DNA from: JAUVUV01 sp964548275
GTDB taxonomy: Bacteria > Gemmatimonadota > Glassbacteria > GWA2-58-10
Assembly: GCA_964548275.1 (NCBI GenBank)
Contig: CAZJQI010000005.1
Span: forward strand, 42,225-106,224
Direction of reading: 5' to 3'
Length of the DNA stretch: 64,000 nt
The translations under genes and the position numbers were made by a program. The notes below the pieces were generated by a model that was not told the DNA's origin, ran no database searches, and saw only the letters and a list, made by a program, of their open reading frames with translations. This document shows, in pieces, positions 1 through 9,391 of this stretch; position 1 is the first letter of the stretch, and each line of letters starts with the position of its first letter.

Positions 1-924
1 TGGAGCGCAGATATTGAGAAAACGGTTTACCAGGTGCGCCAGCGCCAGCTCAGCGGATGGATCGAAAGCTCGCTTTATGAAACCGTGATGGAAATCTGCT
101 CCAATCCCGAACTGGCTTTGATCCTGAGCGAGATTTATGCCTGGCAGATAGATTTCCATAACGATATCCGGAAAGGGGATGATTTCAAGCTGATTTACGA
201 GGAAAAGGTTCACCCGAAAGGCACGAGCCAGGTAGAAAAAATTCTGGCAGCAGTGTTCAACAACGACGGGAAAACATTATGGGCCATACGCTACACCAAT
301 GCAGACAGCACGGTGGACTATTTCGATCTCGAGGGAAAGAGCTTGCGCCGCAAGTTTCTGCGCTCTCCGTTCAAGTACATGCCGCGTGTTTCGAGCCGTT
401 TCAGTTATCGCAGATTTCACCCCATACTCAAAAGGTACCGTCCCCACCTGGGGGTAGATTACGCTGCGCCAACCGGCACGCCGGTGCTTGCCCTGGGCGA
501 CGGCAAAGTTGTCAAACGCGGCTGGAACGGGGGGTTCGGCAGATATATCCTGATCAAGCATAACGGAATGTACTCGACCTCATACGGCCATCTCTCGGGC
601 TACGCCAGGGGTCTCAAGGTCGGCGACCGTATAGCCCAGAGCCAGGTGATCGGCTATGTGGGCACTACCGGGCTCTCCACCGGGCCGCACCTGGACTTCC
701 GGTTCTTCAAGAACAGTAGTCCGGTTAATCCGCTCACCGTTGACATTCCGGCAGGCGAACCGGTTCACGCCTCAGTGAAAGGGCAATTCAAACTTTACCG
801 CGACTACATGGTGGCCAGGCTGAAGTTGATCGGAATAGATCAATACGGGCCGCCGGTGGCGGCCTCCAGTGGTGAGAGTATCTACGCTACGCCCGCAATA
901 TACGAAAACAAGGAATCGGAGTAG
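1..924 (+). CDS. M23-family peptidoglycan endopeptidase, 5' end outside the window
   Basis: The reading frame is open from base 1, so the gene starts upstream; the GTG at 34 is only the first start-like codon seen. The C-terminal half is a lysostaphin/LytM-type zinc peptidase domain that would cleave peptidoglycan cross-bridges outside the cytoplasm. The HxxxD metal motif (HLGVD), the strand motif TPVLALGDGKVV and the catalytic-type YGHLSGY are all visible. The last motif reads GPHLDF where many members have GPHLHF, so Asp replaces the usual second His of HxH. The upstream part resembles the linker/OapA-like region of MepM-type proteins. It stands alone on the plus strand, converging on a minus-strand operon. 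Family assignment is firm; the cell role is inferred. Confidence 0.9.
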   Translation, partial: WSADIEKTVYQVRQRQLSGWIESSLYETVMEICSNPELALILSEIYAWQIDFHNDIRKGDDFKLIYEEKVHPKGTSQVEKILAAVFNNDGKTLWAIRYTNADSTVDYFDLEGKSLRRKFLRSPFKYMPRVSSRFSYRRFHPILKRYRPHLGVDYAAPTGTPVLALGDGKVVKRGWNGGFGRYILIKHNGMYSTSYGHLSGYARGLKVGDRIAQSQVIGYVGTTGLSTGPHLDFRFFKNSSPVNPLTVDIPAGEPVHASVKGQFKLYRDYMVARLKLIGIDQYGPPVAASSGESIYATPAIYENKESE

Positions 925-973
925 CCTCTATTTAAGCTCTTAATTATAAACCTTTCAAAGTAAGTATTGGAGT

Positions 974-1399
974 TCAATCCCAGGGCGCAAGCTTGTCAGA
1001 GCGTATACCTTGAGCCTGCACCCAGCCATTTAATTCGCCAAAGGCCACCTCGAGCCAGATATCACCATCAACCTCGACACTCCTCAGCACCTGCACCGAT
1101 TTTCCCCTATCGATTACCCCCTGGCTCTTGCCACCTCCTGGGATACCTCCGGCCTTGCTCCAGACAACCAGCTTATCCGCCAGGACAGTGCCTGTGATGA
1201 AATGCTCCACTGGCTCCTCGGGTAAAGAGCTCCTGGGGCCGAAGGAGCGGGTATTCCTCGGCTCCAGGCCATAGGCCCAGATATAAACCACCAGGAATAC
1301 TATCAGTGCCGTATTGACCAGTACCAGTCCGAATACTATGCTGCGGTAATGCCTGGTGATAAAAACAGTCTTGACCAGCTTGCCAAACACCGAATCCAT
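974..1399 (-). CDS. Small membrane-anchored protein, possible SH3-like domain
   Basis: A protein of about 141 residues with one hydrophobic segment near residues 20-43 (IVFGLVLVNTALIVFLVVYI). A soluble tail follows that contains GKSVQVLRSVEVDGDIWLEV and GWVQAQG, a pattern seen in bacterial SH3-like domains. The ATG at 1399 is preferred over the TTG at 1405 because a GAGGG element lies six bases before it. It is the last gene of the minus-strand run below recO. I do not recognise a named family; the SH3 reading rests on the V.xGdxWLeV...GWV pattern only. Confidence 0.6.
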   Translation of the reverse strand: MDSVFGKLVKTVFITRHYRSIVFGLVLVNTALIVFLVVYIWAYGLEPRNTRSFGPRSSLPEEPVEHFITGTVLADKLVVWSKAGGIPGGGKSQGVIDRGKSVQVLRSVEVDGDIWLEVAFGELNGWVQAQGIRSDKLAPWD

Positions 1400-1429
1400 A
1401 TCCAACCCTCGCTTGCTCGAGATCGAGTT

Positions 1430-2227
1430 TCAGCCCTTGCGCGTCCGGTTGGGCTTACTCTTGCTGATCAAGGTTTCCTCCCCCAGGTGATAGGCGATAT
1501 ACCTGTGCGAAAGGCTCTCAACCTCTTCGAAATCCCCTGGAGCCAACTTCGGCAGCTCCTCAGGTGAGGAGGGGAAACGTCTTGAACTTTTATAAATAAA
1601 ACGCAGGCTCTGGTAACTGACAACATTTGCAGGCGGGCCTTGGTCTGCTGTGAATTCAGGCGATCTGCCGCATTCATTACAAAGCGCCCCACCCCTGGCC
1701 ACCATGAAACGGTATTTTTCGGCGCGGGAGAGCCTGCCGCCGCATCTTACACATTCGACCAGTTGTGGCTCATGCCCCAGTATGCTCACCAGGCGCCAGC
1801 GGAAAGCAACTATCAAGGCTTTTAAAAAACCACTATCATTGCCGTGCCTGTCGGCCAAGCTCAGGAATCCGCGGAGAAGTTCGAAAAGGTCCTTGCTTTC
1901 ATGCTCCTCATGAGTCACTGCCTTGAGCAGTTCCACTGCCTGGCTGGCCGCCCAGAATGCGTCCAGGCTCTTTCTGATCCCGCTGAAATTGTTTTCGACA
2001 TCAACATCGCGCAGAGTGAAAAGCGATTTTCGCTCACTTTTCCGGTAGATCACCCGGACCAGGTTGAATGTCTCCAGGCTACCCAGATATTTGCTTTTTG
2101 CCCGGCGTGCGCCCTTGACCATGAACGACTGGCGCCCGTAATCCGGGGTGAGCATCCAGAGAACACGGCTTGAATCGCTGTAGTTTACCCCTCCAAGGAT
2201 AATTGCGCTCTGATGTATGGGATTCAT
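1430..2227 (-). CDS. recO: DNA repair protein RecO
   Basis: A 265-residue protein of normal RecO length. RecO anneals single strands and works with RecF/RecR to load RecA. The N-terminal OB-fold region carries the family pattern AIILGGVNYSDSSRVLWMLT. A zinc-finger with two CxxC pairs (VECVRCGG and ALCNECG) lies near residues 160-190. The C-terminal helices and the basic tail (SKSKPNRTRKG) fit. It lies 22 bases downstream of mgtE on the same strand, so the two are probably co-transcribed. Confidence 0.93.
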   Translation of the reverse strand: MNPIHQSAIILGGVNYSDSSRVLWMLTPDYGRQSFMVKGARRAKSKYLGSLETFNLVRVIYRKSERKSLFTLRDVDVENNFSGIRKSLDAFWAASQAVELLKAVTHEEHESKDLFELLRGFLSLADRHGNDSGFLKALIVAFRWRLVSILGHEPQLVECVRCGGRLSRAEKYRFMVARGGALCNECGRSPEFTADQGPPANVVSYQSLRFIYKSSRRFPSSPEELPKLAPGDFEEVESLSHRYIAYHLGEETLISKSKPNRTRKG

Positions 2228-2249
2228 GATTAAAACCGGTTGCAGAAAC

Positions 2250-3587
2250 TTAGCCTAAGAGAATCAAGGCGCTTAAACCGAGCAGGAGGAAGAACCCGAT
2301 CATATCGGTGAAGTTTGAGATAACCGTTGACGAGACTGTAGGATCTAACCCAATTGCTTTCATGGCAATTGGGATCAAAGCGCCGATGAAGCTGGCGAGT
2401 GTCATCGAGATCCAGACGGCCACCCCTACTATCAAGGAGATATGGATGTCTCCCTGTATCAGATAAACCACCAGGACAACAAGTATGCTGATAACCAAGC
2501 CGTTTATCAGGCCCACTATGGCCTCATGTATCAGGACTCGCCGCTTGCGCTCGCTTACCGATTCATCCAGGATCAGGCGGCGCAGAGTAACAGCCAGGCT
2601 TTGAGTGGAGGTATTGCCTCCGATTCCGGCTACCACCGGTAAAAACATGGCCAGGATGGTCACTTGCTCAATAACGTCGATATACAGGCCGATTATCTGC
2701 GCGGAAATGAAAATGAACCCCAGATTGAGAAACAGCCAGGGCAGGCGGCTTCTTACCGAATGAAACATCCCGTAGGTCCCCACGCTTTCATCCTCATGAA
2801 CACCGCTCATCCGGAAAATATCCTCTGTCGTCTCCTCTTCCAGGATATCAATTACGTCATCCACGGTGACCCGGCCCAACAGGAGGCCTTGATCATCTAC
2901 AACCGGGATAGAGACAAGGTTGTAGCGCGCCAGCAGCCTGGCGACCTGCTCCTGGTCCATGTTCGGAAGCACGCTCACCAACTCGGTGTCCATGATTTGG
3001 GAGATTTTGGTTTCTGGATTGGCCAGTATTAAATCCCTGACAGAGATGATGCCTCGCAGCTTCCGCATGCGGTCAACCACATAGACAGTGAAAAAATTCA
3101 CCTCCTGCCCCTGCTTTCTCACTTCTTTAATCGCCTCCCGAGCCGTGAAGCTCATATCAACGGAGACAACTTCCGCGGTCATCACGCCGCCCGCGGTTTC
3201 CTCCCCGTATTGCATCAGGCTCTGGATCTCCTCCCGGTCCTCCTCATCAATCACACTCATCACCCGCTGAGCCTCTTGCTCGCTGAGTTCCTGGACAATA
3301 TCCGTGGCATCATCATCCGGAAGCTCCTCGAAAACCTCATGGAGGGTCCGATCATCCATGCTCTTGATCAGTTCCTCCTGGTCTTCTTCGCGAGTCTCGG
3401 CGAGGGTTTGCGAGGCGATTTCCGCAGGCAGAAGGCTGAAAAAGCCCTTGCGCTCCTGCTCATCCAATTGCTCGATTATGTCAGCCAGATCAGCCGGGTG
3501 AGTGGACTCAATCAACCCAATTAGCTCCTCCTGGCCGGATCCTCCCAGTTCGAGCAACCTTCTCACTTCTTCAAGTGTCAATTCCAT
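2250..3587 (-). CDS. mgtE: Magnesium transporter MgtE
   Basis: A 445-residue Mg2+ channel/transporter of the MgtE family. The acidic N-terminal superhelical domain (about 1-125) contains HPADLADIIEQLDEQE. Two CBS domains follow (about 130-255), and then five membrane segments (about 280-445). The pore-region motif PVVAGIGGNTSTQSLAV and the final segment with DMIGFFLLLGLSALILL are intact. In this family the N and CBS domains close the channel when cytosolic Mg2+ is high. It lies between recO and two CorC-type proteins, a grouping that suggests divalent-cation homeostasis. Confidence 0.95.
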   Translation of the reverse strand: MELTLEEVRRLLELGGSGQEELIGLIESTHPADLADIIEQLDEQERKGFFSLLPAEIASQTLAETREEDQEELIKSMDDRTLHEVFEELPDDDATDIVQELSEQEAQRVMSVIDEEDREEIQSLMQYGEETAGGVMTAEVVSVDMSFTAREAIKEVRKQGQEVNFFTVYVVDRMRKLRGIISVRDLILANPETKISQIMDTELVSVLPNMDQEQVARLLARYNLVSIPVVDDQGLLLGRVTVDDVIDILEEETTEDIFRMSGVHEDESVGTYGMFHSVRSRLPWLFLNLGFIFISAQIIGLYIDVIEQVTILAMFLPVVAGIGGNTSTQSLAVTLRRLILDESVSERKRRVLIHEAIVGLINGLVISILVVLVVYLIQGDIHISLIVGVAVWISMTLASFIGALIPIAMKAIGLDPTVSSTVISNFTDMIGFFLLLGLSALILLG

Positions 3588-3637
3588 GTATCTTTCTCAA
3601 CTCAAGCTGAGGTTTACGATTAGGGAAAGGTCTGGTT

Positions 3638-4951
3638 TCATTTTTCTTTTTCGCCGATCGTCTGTATTTCTCCACCCTCTTGGTCCCGAGTATCTTCCGG
3701 CCGGTCTATTTGCCGCAATCTCAGGCTTTCAACCCTCTTGGCTGTGGCCTCGAGCACGGTGATTCTCAGGGAAGCCATCTGGAACCTTTCTCCCGCCTCG
3801 GGAACCCGGCCCAGTTGGAATACCAGAAGTCCGCCGATCGTTTCCACCTCATAGCTTTTTTCTGGCAGATCGATCTTGTCGGCGAGTTCATCCAGCCGTG
3901 TGCGACCGTCAACAATGAAACTATTGTCCCTGGCCATCCTGACCAGAGTCCCGGTAGCATCGTGAACATCATGAATATCACCAACCAGCTCTTCGAGCAG
4001 ATTCTCCAGAGTTACGATACCCGCTGTTCCGCCGTATTCATCAAGAACCACGGCAAGGTGGCATTTCTTATGGCGCATTTCATAAAAGAGGCTGTCGCAT
4101 TTTCTGGTCTCCGGCGTGAATATTACCGGATGAATCAGCGGTTCCTCATCCTTTTTGCTCCCTCCCAGAAGGTCCGCCACGTGCACTATACCGATTATAT
4201 GATCCAGGGATTCCTCGTAAATCGGGATTCGTGAAAAGTTGCTCTGGCTCATTTTGGCGGCGATTTCATCAATCGACACGCCTTTCGGCACCGCCTCAAT
4301 TTCTGTGCGTGGAGTCATCACCTCGCGCACGCTGGATTCACTGAAATTGAACACGCCGGTGATATAACTCCTTTCCTCCCTATCGAGAACCCCTGTGCGT
4401 TCGCTCTCGATCAGCACCCGCTGAATATTCTTGCGGGTAAAAATACTCTCCCGCTCCTGTTTCTTGATCCCGATCAATCTGAGAAGCTGATAACTGATCA
4501 GGTGCGTTATTTTCGCTACTGGAGTCAGGAGGTAATGGTTCACCAGAAGCGGAGTTGCCACCAGGGGCACTAATCTTCCCGCATATTCCCTGGCCAAAGA
4601 CTTGGGAATTATCTCTCCGAAAAACAGTGTGGGCGGTATTACGATAGCCGGGATCACCAGCGCGGTAACCAGAATCGAAAAAGCCTGCCTGGAGGGAAAG
4701 AGCTGAATGATCAGATCGGCGATCAGCACCGTGGCAAGAACATTCATCAGGTTGTTCCCCACAAGCAGAGAGGAAAGAATATCGCTCGGTCTGTTCAGGA
4801 ATTTATCTACCAGCCTTGCCAAGTTGCTCTTTTTCTTCAGCCAGCTTTGTAATTTGACCTTGTTGACTGATATGAGAGCGGTCTCTGAGCCACTGAAAAA
4901 AGCGCTGCCCAGCAGAGCCAACAAGATCAGCCATATCTGAATATTAATCAC
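3638..4951 (-). CDS. CorC/HlyC-type transporter-associated protein (CNNM, CBS pair, CorC_HlyC)
   Basis: A 437-residue member of the CNNM/CorC family. It has an N-terminal DUF21 membrane domain (about 1-185) with the SGSETALISVNKVKL motif. A CBS pair follows (about 200-320, with TPRTEIEAV and EYGGTAGIVTLENLLEELVG), then a C-terminal CorC_HlyC domain (about 345-420). The family is linked to Mg2+/Co2+ efflux and acid or salt tolerance. The GTG at 4951 follows a GAGGA element at five bases. It is the second of two adjacent paralogues. Confidence 0.92.
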   Translation of the reverse strand: MINIQIWLILLALLGSAFFSGSETALISVNKVKLQSWLKKKSNLARLVDKFLNRPSDILSSLLVGNNLMNVLATVLIADLIIQLFPSRQAFSILVTALVIPAIVIPPTLFFGEIIPKSLAREYAGRLVPLVATPLLVNHYLLTPVAKITHLISYQLLRLIGIKKQERESIFTRKNIQRVLIESERTGVLDREERSYITGVFNFSESSVREVMTPRTEIEAVPKGVSIDEIAAKMSQSNFSRIPIYEESLDHIIGIVHVADLLGGSKKDEEPLIHPVIFTPETRKCDSLFYEMRHKKCHLAVVLDEYGGTAGIVTLENLLEELVGDIHDVHDATGTLVRMARDNSFIVDGRTRLDELADKIDLPEKSYEVETIGGLLVFQLGRVPEAGERFQMASLRITVLEATAKRVESLRLRQIDRPEDTRDQEGGEIQTIGEKEK

Positions 4952-4974
4952 GGTTTCCTCAGAGTGATTCCGGT

Positions 4975-6276
4975 TCAGCTTTCTTTCGTGCCGTTTTCAG
5001 CCGTTGTTTCCTCTTCCGGTTCGGGGAGCTGCTCGATCCGCACTTTCCAGATCCGGCGTTTCGAGAGCTTTGTGATCACGAACCGAAAACCATGGTAATC
5101 GAAATATTCGCCAGGATGAGGCAGCCGGTCGAACTTTGTGAAAACAAAGCCTCCCAGCGTTTCATATCCCCGGCCATCGAGTTCCAGTCCGAGTTTTTCG
5201 GAGAGATCCTCTATATTGATTTTGCCGTCCACCAGGTAGATACCGGCTTTTTCCTCGACCAGCAGCGGCTCTTCCTCGTCGTGCTCATCCTGTATTTCAC
5301 CGATTATCTCCTCCATGATATCTTCAACCGTCACCAGTCCTTCTGTCCCGCCATATTCATCCACAACGATCCCCATGTACATATGACGTTCCTGGAATTC
5401 CCTCAAAGTTTTATCACAAGGTTTGGTTTCAGGAACATAATAGATGTCGTGTAAAAGTTTCTCGACAGTTTCAAACCTCTTGAAAGTGTAAATGTAATCC
5501 AACAGATCCTTGGCATACAGGATTCCCCGGATGTTATCCAGGTCGCCGTCATAGACCGGGAATCGCGAGTGTCCGGTCTCTTCAATAGTCTTTACAATCT
5601 CCTCCAGGGGCGCATCGATTGAGATCCCTTTGATATCGGTCCTGGGAACCATTATCTCCCGCACCATTGTCTCGGAAAGTTCAAAGATATTGTGAATGAT
5701 TGTCTTTTCTTCCTGTTCCAGGTCACCCTGCTCGGCTGACATGTCCACCATCAGTTTCAGTTCCTCTTCAAGAATCTCCCTATCCTGTTCGAGTTTCGAA
5801 AAAAGCCCCTTAAACCATAAACTAAACCTGACCAGCAGCCGGATAAACGGGTGGGCAATAAAAAACCAGCCACGAATGAACCAGGTAAGCCGCAAGGCAT
5901 GCCTGCTGGCATTAGCGATAGCATAAACCTTGGGGCTTATTTCACAGAACACCACGAGAATAAATGTCATCCCGATCACATCGCACAGATACACGATCTG
6001 CTCGGACCACCCCACCTGGCTTCCCAAACGGTGAAGCAGAATGGTAGCAACCGCCGTAGCAGAGATATTGACCACGAGGTTGCCCAGGAGAATCCCGTTC
6101 AGCAACAGTTCAGGGTTTTCCAGCAGTTGGCGAACCTGTTTGCCGTATGTGGGCTGATCCTCTTCGAGCTGGGCTATCTCGAAATTGGAAAGACTGAAAA
6201 AGGCGGTCTCCGAACTGCTGAAAACCGCGGACATCAGCAACAGTCCGACAAAAACTATAAGCAGGTATATTTCCAT
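4975..6276 (-). CDS. CorC/HlyC-type transporter-associated protein, paralogue of the downstream gene
   Basis: A 433-residue protein with the same order of domains as its neighbour: DUF21 membrane domain (about 1-190, SSSETAFFSLSNFEI), CBS pair (about 205-325, VPRTDIKGI and EYGGTEGLVTVEDIMEEIIG), and CorC_HlyC domain (about 345-425, GYETLGGFVFTKFDRLPHPG). The 23-base gap to the next gene and the shared strand indicate one operon. A related arrangement, with a CorC-type gene just after ybeY and phoH/ybeZ, occurs in many bacteria, which supports the assignment. Confidence 0.92.
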   Translation of the reverse strand: MEIYLLIVFVGLLLMSAVFSSSETAFFSLSNFEIAQLEEDQPTYGKQVRQLLENPELLLNGILLGNLVVNISATAVATILLHRLGSQVGWSEQIVYLCDVIGMTFILVVFCEISPKVYAIANASRHALRLTWFIRGWFFIAHPFIRLLVRFSLWFKGLFSKLEQDREILEEELKLMVDMSAEQGDLEQEEKTIIHNIFELSETMVREIMVPRTDIKGISIDAPLEEIVKTIEETGHSRFPVYDGDLDNIRGILYAKDLLDYIYTFKRFETVEKLLHDIYYVPETKPCDKTLREFQERHMYMGIVVDEYGGTEGLVTVEDIMEEIIGEIQDEHDEEEPLLVEEKAGIYLVDGKINIEDLSEKLGLELDGRGYETLGGFVFTKFDRLPHPGEYFDYHGFRFVITKLSKRRIWKVRIEQLPEPEEETTAENGTKES

Positions 6277-6424
6277 ATGAATTTCCGGCTTGCTTGATTT
6301 ATTTCTCCACCCGGAATTTTATCTTTCAACCTTTGAGTCGACCGGTTAAAAATTCAGTGAAAAATCCGCATGCCGCTCGCAATCAAAGGCTATTGCACGA
6401 GACAATAGATTCGCCAACAGGCCT

Positions 6425-6925
6425 TTAACGCCCGGACTGGCTGCCTGAGCCAAGAAGGCCGGCAGGCGGGTAATGCTTTCCAACCGCCTCCTCCTGCAAT
6501 TTGAACATCCTCCTGGCGTCCTTCTCGTTTTCATGGTCGTAACCGAGAAGGTGAAGAACACCGTGGGCGGCAAGCCTGATTAATTCTTCCTCGAGCGGCA
6601 GTCCCAGTTCCTTCGCCTGTTCCCGGGCGCGGGTCAGGCAGATGTAAATATCACCCAATAAAGGGCCCTCTGAATCTATCCTGTCTTGTTCCGAGAGATT
6701 GAAACATATAACATCGGTTACTCCGCTGCGACCCAGGTACTCCCGGTTGAGAGATTTTATCTTGTGCTTTCCCACAAAAGTAAGCGAAATCTCGCACACG
6801 CGGACTTTATGAGAGCTAAGTATTCCTCTTATCATTTTCCTGAGCGGTGTATATAACCCCTCGAGCTTCGTCCTGACCGTTTTTCCCAGAAGCAGCTCCA
6901 GTGCTGCCGTTCTTTCCCTTTGCAT
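6425..6925 (-). CDS. ybeY: Endoribonuclease YbeY (16S rRNA maturation)
   Basis: A 166-residue metal-dependent RNase needed for 16S 3'-end processing and ribosome quality control. The zinc motif HGVLHLLGYDHE (HxxxHxxGYDH) is intact, as are SLNREYLGRSGVTDV and LGDIYI. The start at 6925 gives the N-terminal helical region of about 40 residues usual for the family, and an AGGA lies ten bases upstream. It means a 110-base overlap with the end of the upstream HD-domain gene. A later ATG at 6835 would cut the overlap to 20 bases but lose that region. Confidence 0.93.
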   Translation of the reverse strand: MQRERTAALELLLGKTVRTKLEGLYTPLRKMIRGILSSHKVRVCEISLTFVGKHKIKSLNREYLGRSGVTDVICFNLSEQDRIDSEGPLLGDIYICLTRAREQAKELGLPLEEELIRLAAHGVLHLLGYDHENEKDARRMFKLQEEAVGKHYPPAGLLGSGSQSGR

Positions 6926-9239
6926 CCTGCTGATTTCCTGTTGACTGTGGATAATCTATCCTGTGGTGATGGACGCCGATAAGAATGGTGAGAAACTCCT
7001 CGCCGATCCGGGTCAGGTCTCTTAGAGTGAGGTCTGTCTGATCCAGCTGCCCGTCGCGCAGCCTGGCCTCGATCAATCCACTGGCCATACTCTTGATTCT
7101 GCTCACCGTGGGTTCGGTCAGGGTGCGGGAGGCAGACTCCACTGCATCGGCAAGCATGGTTATCGCAGCTTCCTTGGTCATCGGTTTCGGGCCCGGATAA
7201 CAGAAATCTCCCTCGACCAGCGTGGTATCCGGCTTCTGATTTTTCTCCTTGGAGAAGAAGAATGAAATCAACTGGTTCCCATGATGCTGGCGGATCACAT
7301 CGATTATACACTCGGGCAGCTTTGCCTTGCGGGCCAGCTCCACACCCTCTTTCACGTGGTTGGCGATAATCAGGCTGCTCATTTTCGGGCTGAGCTTGTT
7401 GTGGGGGTTGGGTTTGCCGGTCTGGTTTTCAATAAAATACTGGGGCTGTTTCAGCTTACCAATATCGTGGTAATAACCGGCCACACGCGCATAAATCGGG
7501 TTTGCACCGATCCCTGCGGCCGCCGCCTCGGCCAGGCTCCCGATTATTATCGAGTGGTGGTAGGTACCCGGGGCCTCCATGGCAAGTCGCTTGAGAAGCG
7601 GCCGGTTCAGATCGCTCAACTCAAGAAGCGTAAAATTACTGGTGATTTTGAAAACATATTCGAAAAGCGGCAGGAGAGCGATCGTGATAAAAGTGGATAT
7701 CGTTGCATTTATGCCGCACAAACCGGCAGCGTGAAGCACGCTGGTGATTTCCTCGCCGCGATAGGCAAAATCTATCGCAAACAGAACAAGCAGATAAGAA
7801 GCAGAGATGTACAGGATCGGCAGATATTGAGCCCGCCTGCTCGATATTTTACGAACGCTGAACGCACCGGCAACTCCCCCTGCCAGAGCGAGAAGAACCA
7901 CGTAGATGGAAAAATTGGCCTGCACTCCGAGAATCAAGGCCAGGCAGAAAGCCCCCACAACAGCAACCTGGTCATCAAGAAGATAGGCGATCAGCATTGA
8001 GCCTATTGCCACAGGGAGAAGATAATTCGGCAGTTCCTGGCTGCCGATAATAATGCCGGAACAGCCCAGGACGATGGCAAAAGAGATAGCGATAATAAGC
8101 AGCTTGGGAAACTTGCCGTAAACATCGTTTCTATGGAAAAACAGATAGAGCCCCATGAAAATAAGCAACACCAAATAGATCAGTACAATGCCGAACTCTC
8201 GTTTCACCTGGCTGGTTTCTCCGGCGAGAAGCTGCCTTTTTTCCAGCTCCGCTCTCAAATTATCCAGACGTTCGATCTTCTCTCGGGTTACCCGCTCTCC
8301 CCAGCCGATAATTTTTTCTCCTTCAAGCACCCGCTCGTCTCTGGTGATCTTTACGCTTTCAGCGGCTAACTGGCGGAGACGCTCTGTTTCTGCCCAGTTG
8401 CCGATAATATTCGGCCGGATATAACGGCGTAACGCCTGAATAAACAAGCTCTTGCTGATTTCCTGGTATACCGGATCGACAATCACGCTCCTCGACTGCT
8501 CCAAAACCCGCGCTACTGAGGAAAGCTCGTTTTTCCTGATAACCTTTTCCTCACCCTCCCTTCGCAGCTTCACATCTTCACTCTCGATTCTTTCGAAAGC
8601 CTCGGTGCTGATAACGCCCTCACGCAGCCTGCTTACAAGAAAATCTTTCAACCGGCTCCGCAGAATATTTGAACGCACCGGATCGAACAGATAAACAATC
8701 TGCTCATCCGATAATGAAAGCAGTGAATCAATCGAGTAAAGGGAATTAAGCACAATGGGTTTGACAGTGAACTGGCCGAGGTCGGTGTCTTTTTTATCCA
8801 GGTGTCCTTTCCAGCCTGCAAGCTCCACAGCAATCAGTGAGTCGGTTCTAAGCTCATTCAAGCGGTCGAAAAAGGAAAATACATCCTGGAGAACCGTTTC
8901 CTTAACTCCGGGAAGGAATTCCAGTACAGGCTGAACCGCTGCGGTAGCTTCACGGCGTTCACGTTCCAGTTCAGCCTCATTTTTGTAAACCGGGAAATCG
9001 AAAGGCGCGATCACATCACGGTCAGCTACGCTTGCCAGCTGAATGTCGAAAAACGGATCGTAAGTGCGCCGTCCAGGGGTGAGGACCAAGCCCAGCCAGG
9101 TAAGTAAAACAACCAGAAATATACGTGTCCCGTGGCGGAAATATATATTTTTTGACAGAGTCTCGATCTTGGTCCAGGCCTTGAAATTCTTTATAAATCT
9201 TTTGAACCTGGATCTGATTCTTTTCATAGTTTTTTTCAT
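6816..9239 (-). CDS. PgpH-type 7TM-HD domain protein, probable cyclic-di-AMP phosphodiesterase
   Basis: An 807-residue membrane protein. After an N-terminal anchor (about 30-55) comes a large extracytoplasmic 7TMR-HDED region (to about 350). Seven membrane segments follow (about 355-540), then a cytoplasmic HD domain. The HD domain carries TYHHSIIIGSLAEAA and VAGYYHDIGKLKQPQYFIEN (HD pair near residue 590). Characterised PgpH proteins hydrolyse c-di-AMP. The gene lies between phoH and ybeY, the classic PhoH-HD-YbeY order, and overlaps the start of ybeY. The enzymatic role is known for the family and inferred here. Confidence 0.9.
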   Translation of the reverse strand: MKKTMKRIRSRFKRFIKNFKAWTKIETLSKNIYFRHGTRIFLVVLLTWLGLVLTPGRRTYDPFFDIQLASVADRDVIAPFDFPVYKNEAELERERREATAAVQPVLEFLPGVKETVLQDVFSFFDRLNELRTDSLIAVELAGWKGHLDKKDTDLGQFTVKPIVLNSLYSIDSLLSLSDEQIVYLFDPVRSNILRSRLKDFLVSRLREGVISTEAFERIESEDVKLRREGEEKVIRKNELSSVARVLEQSRSVIVDPVYQEISKSLFIQALRRYIRPNIIGNWAETERLRQLAAESVKITRDERVLEGEKIIGWGERVTREKIERLDNLRAELEKRQLLAGETSQVKREFGIVLIYLVLLIFMGLYLFFHRNDVYGKFPKLLIIAISFAIVLGCSGIIIGSQELPNYLLPVAIGSMLIAYLLDDQVAVVGAFCLALILGVQANFSIYVVLLALAGGVAGAFSVRKISSRRAQYLPILYISASYLLVLFAIDFAYRGEEITSVLHAAGLCGINATISTFITIALLPLFEYVFKITSNFTLLELSDLNRPLLKRLAMEAPGTYHHSIIIGSLAEAAAAGIGANPIYARVAGYYHDIGKLKQPQYFIENQTGKPNPHNKLSPKMSSLIIANHVKEGVELARKAKLPECIIDVIRQHHGNQLISFFFSKEKNQKPDTTLVEGDFCYPGPKPMTKEAAITMLADAVESASRTLTEPTVSRIKSMASGLIEARLRDGQLDQTDLTLRDLTRIGEEFLTILIGVHHHRIDYPQSTGNQQDAKGKNGSTGAASGKNGQDEARGVIYTAQENDKRNT

Positions 9240-9391
9240 TAATAACTCCGCCAGGATGAAGATTCAGTCCTGCCGGCATTTATAAACGGCCAATGCTTTA
9301 TGCTCGGAAGTTACCAGGGATTTTATATCCGTCCGGCGAAATTCAATCAAAACATCACCACGGATCTAGCCTGATTCGCCTACCATCCGGT

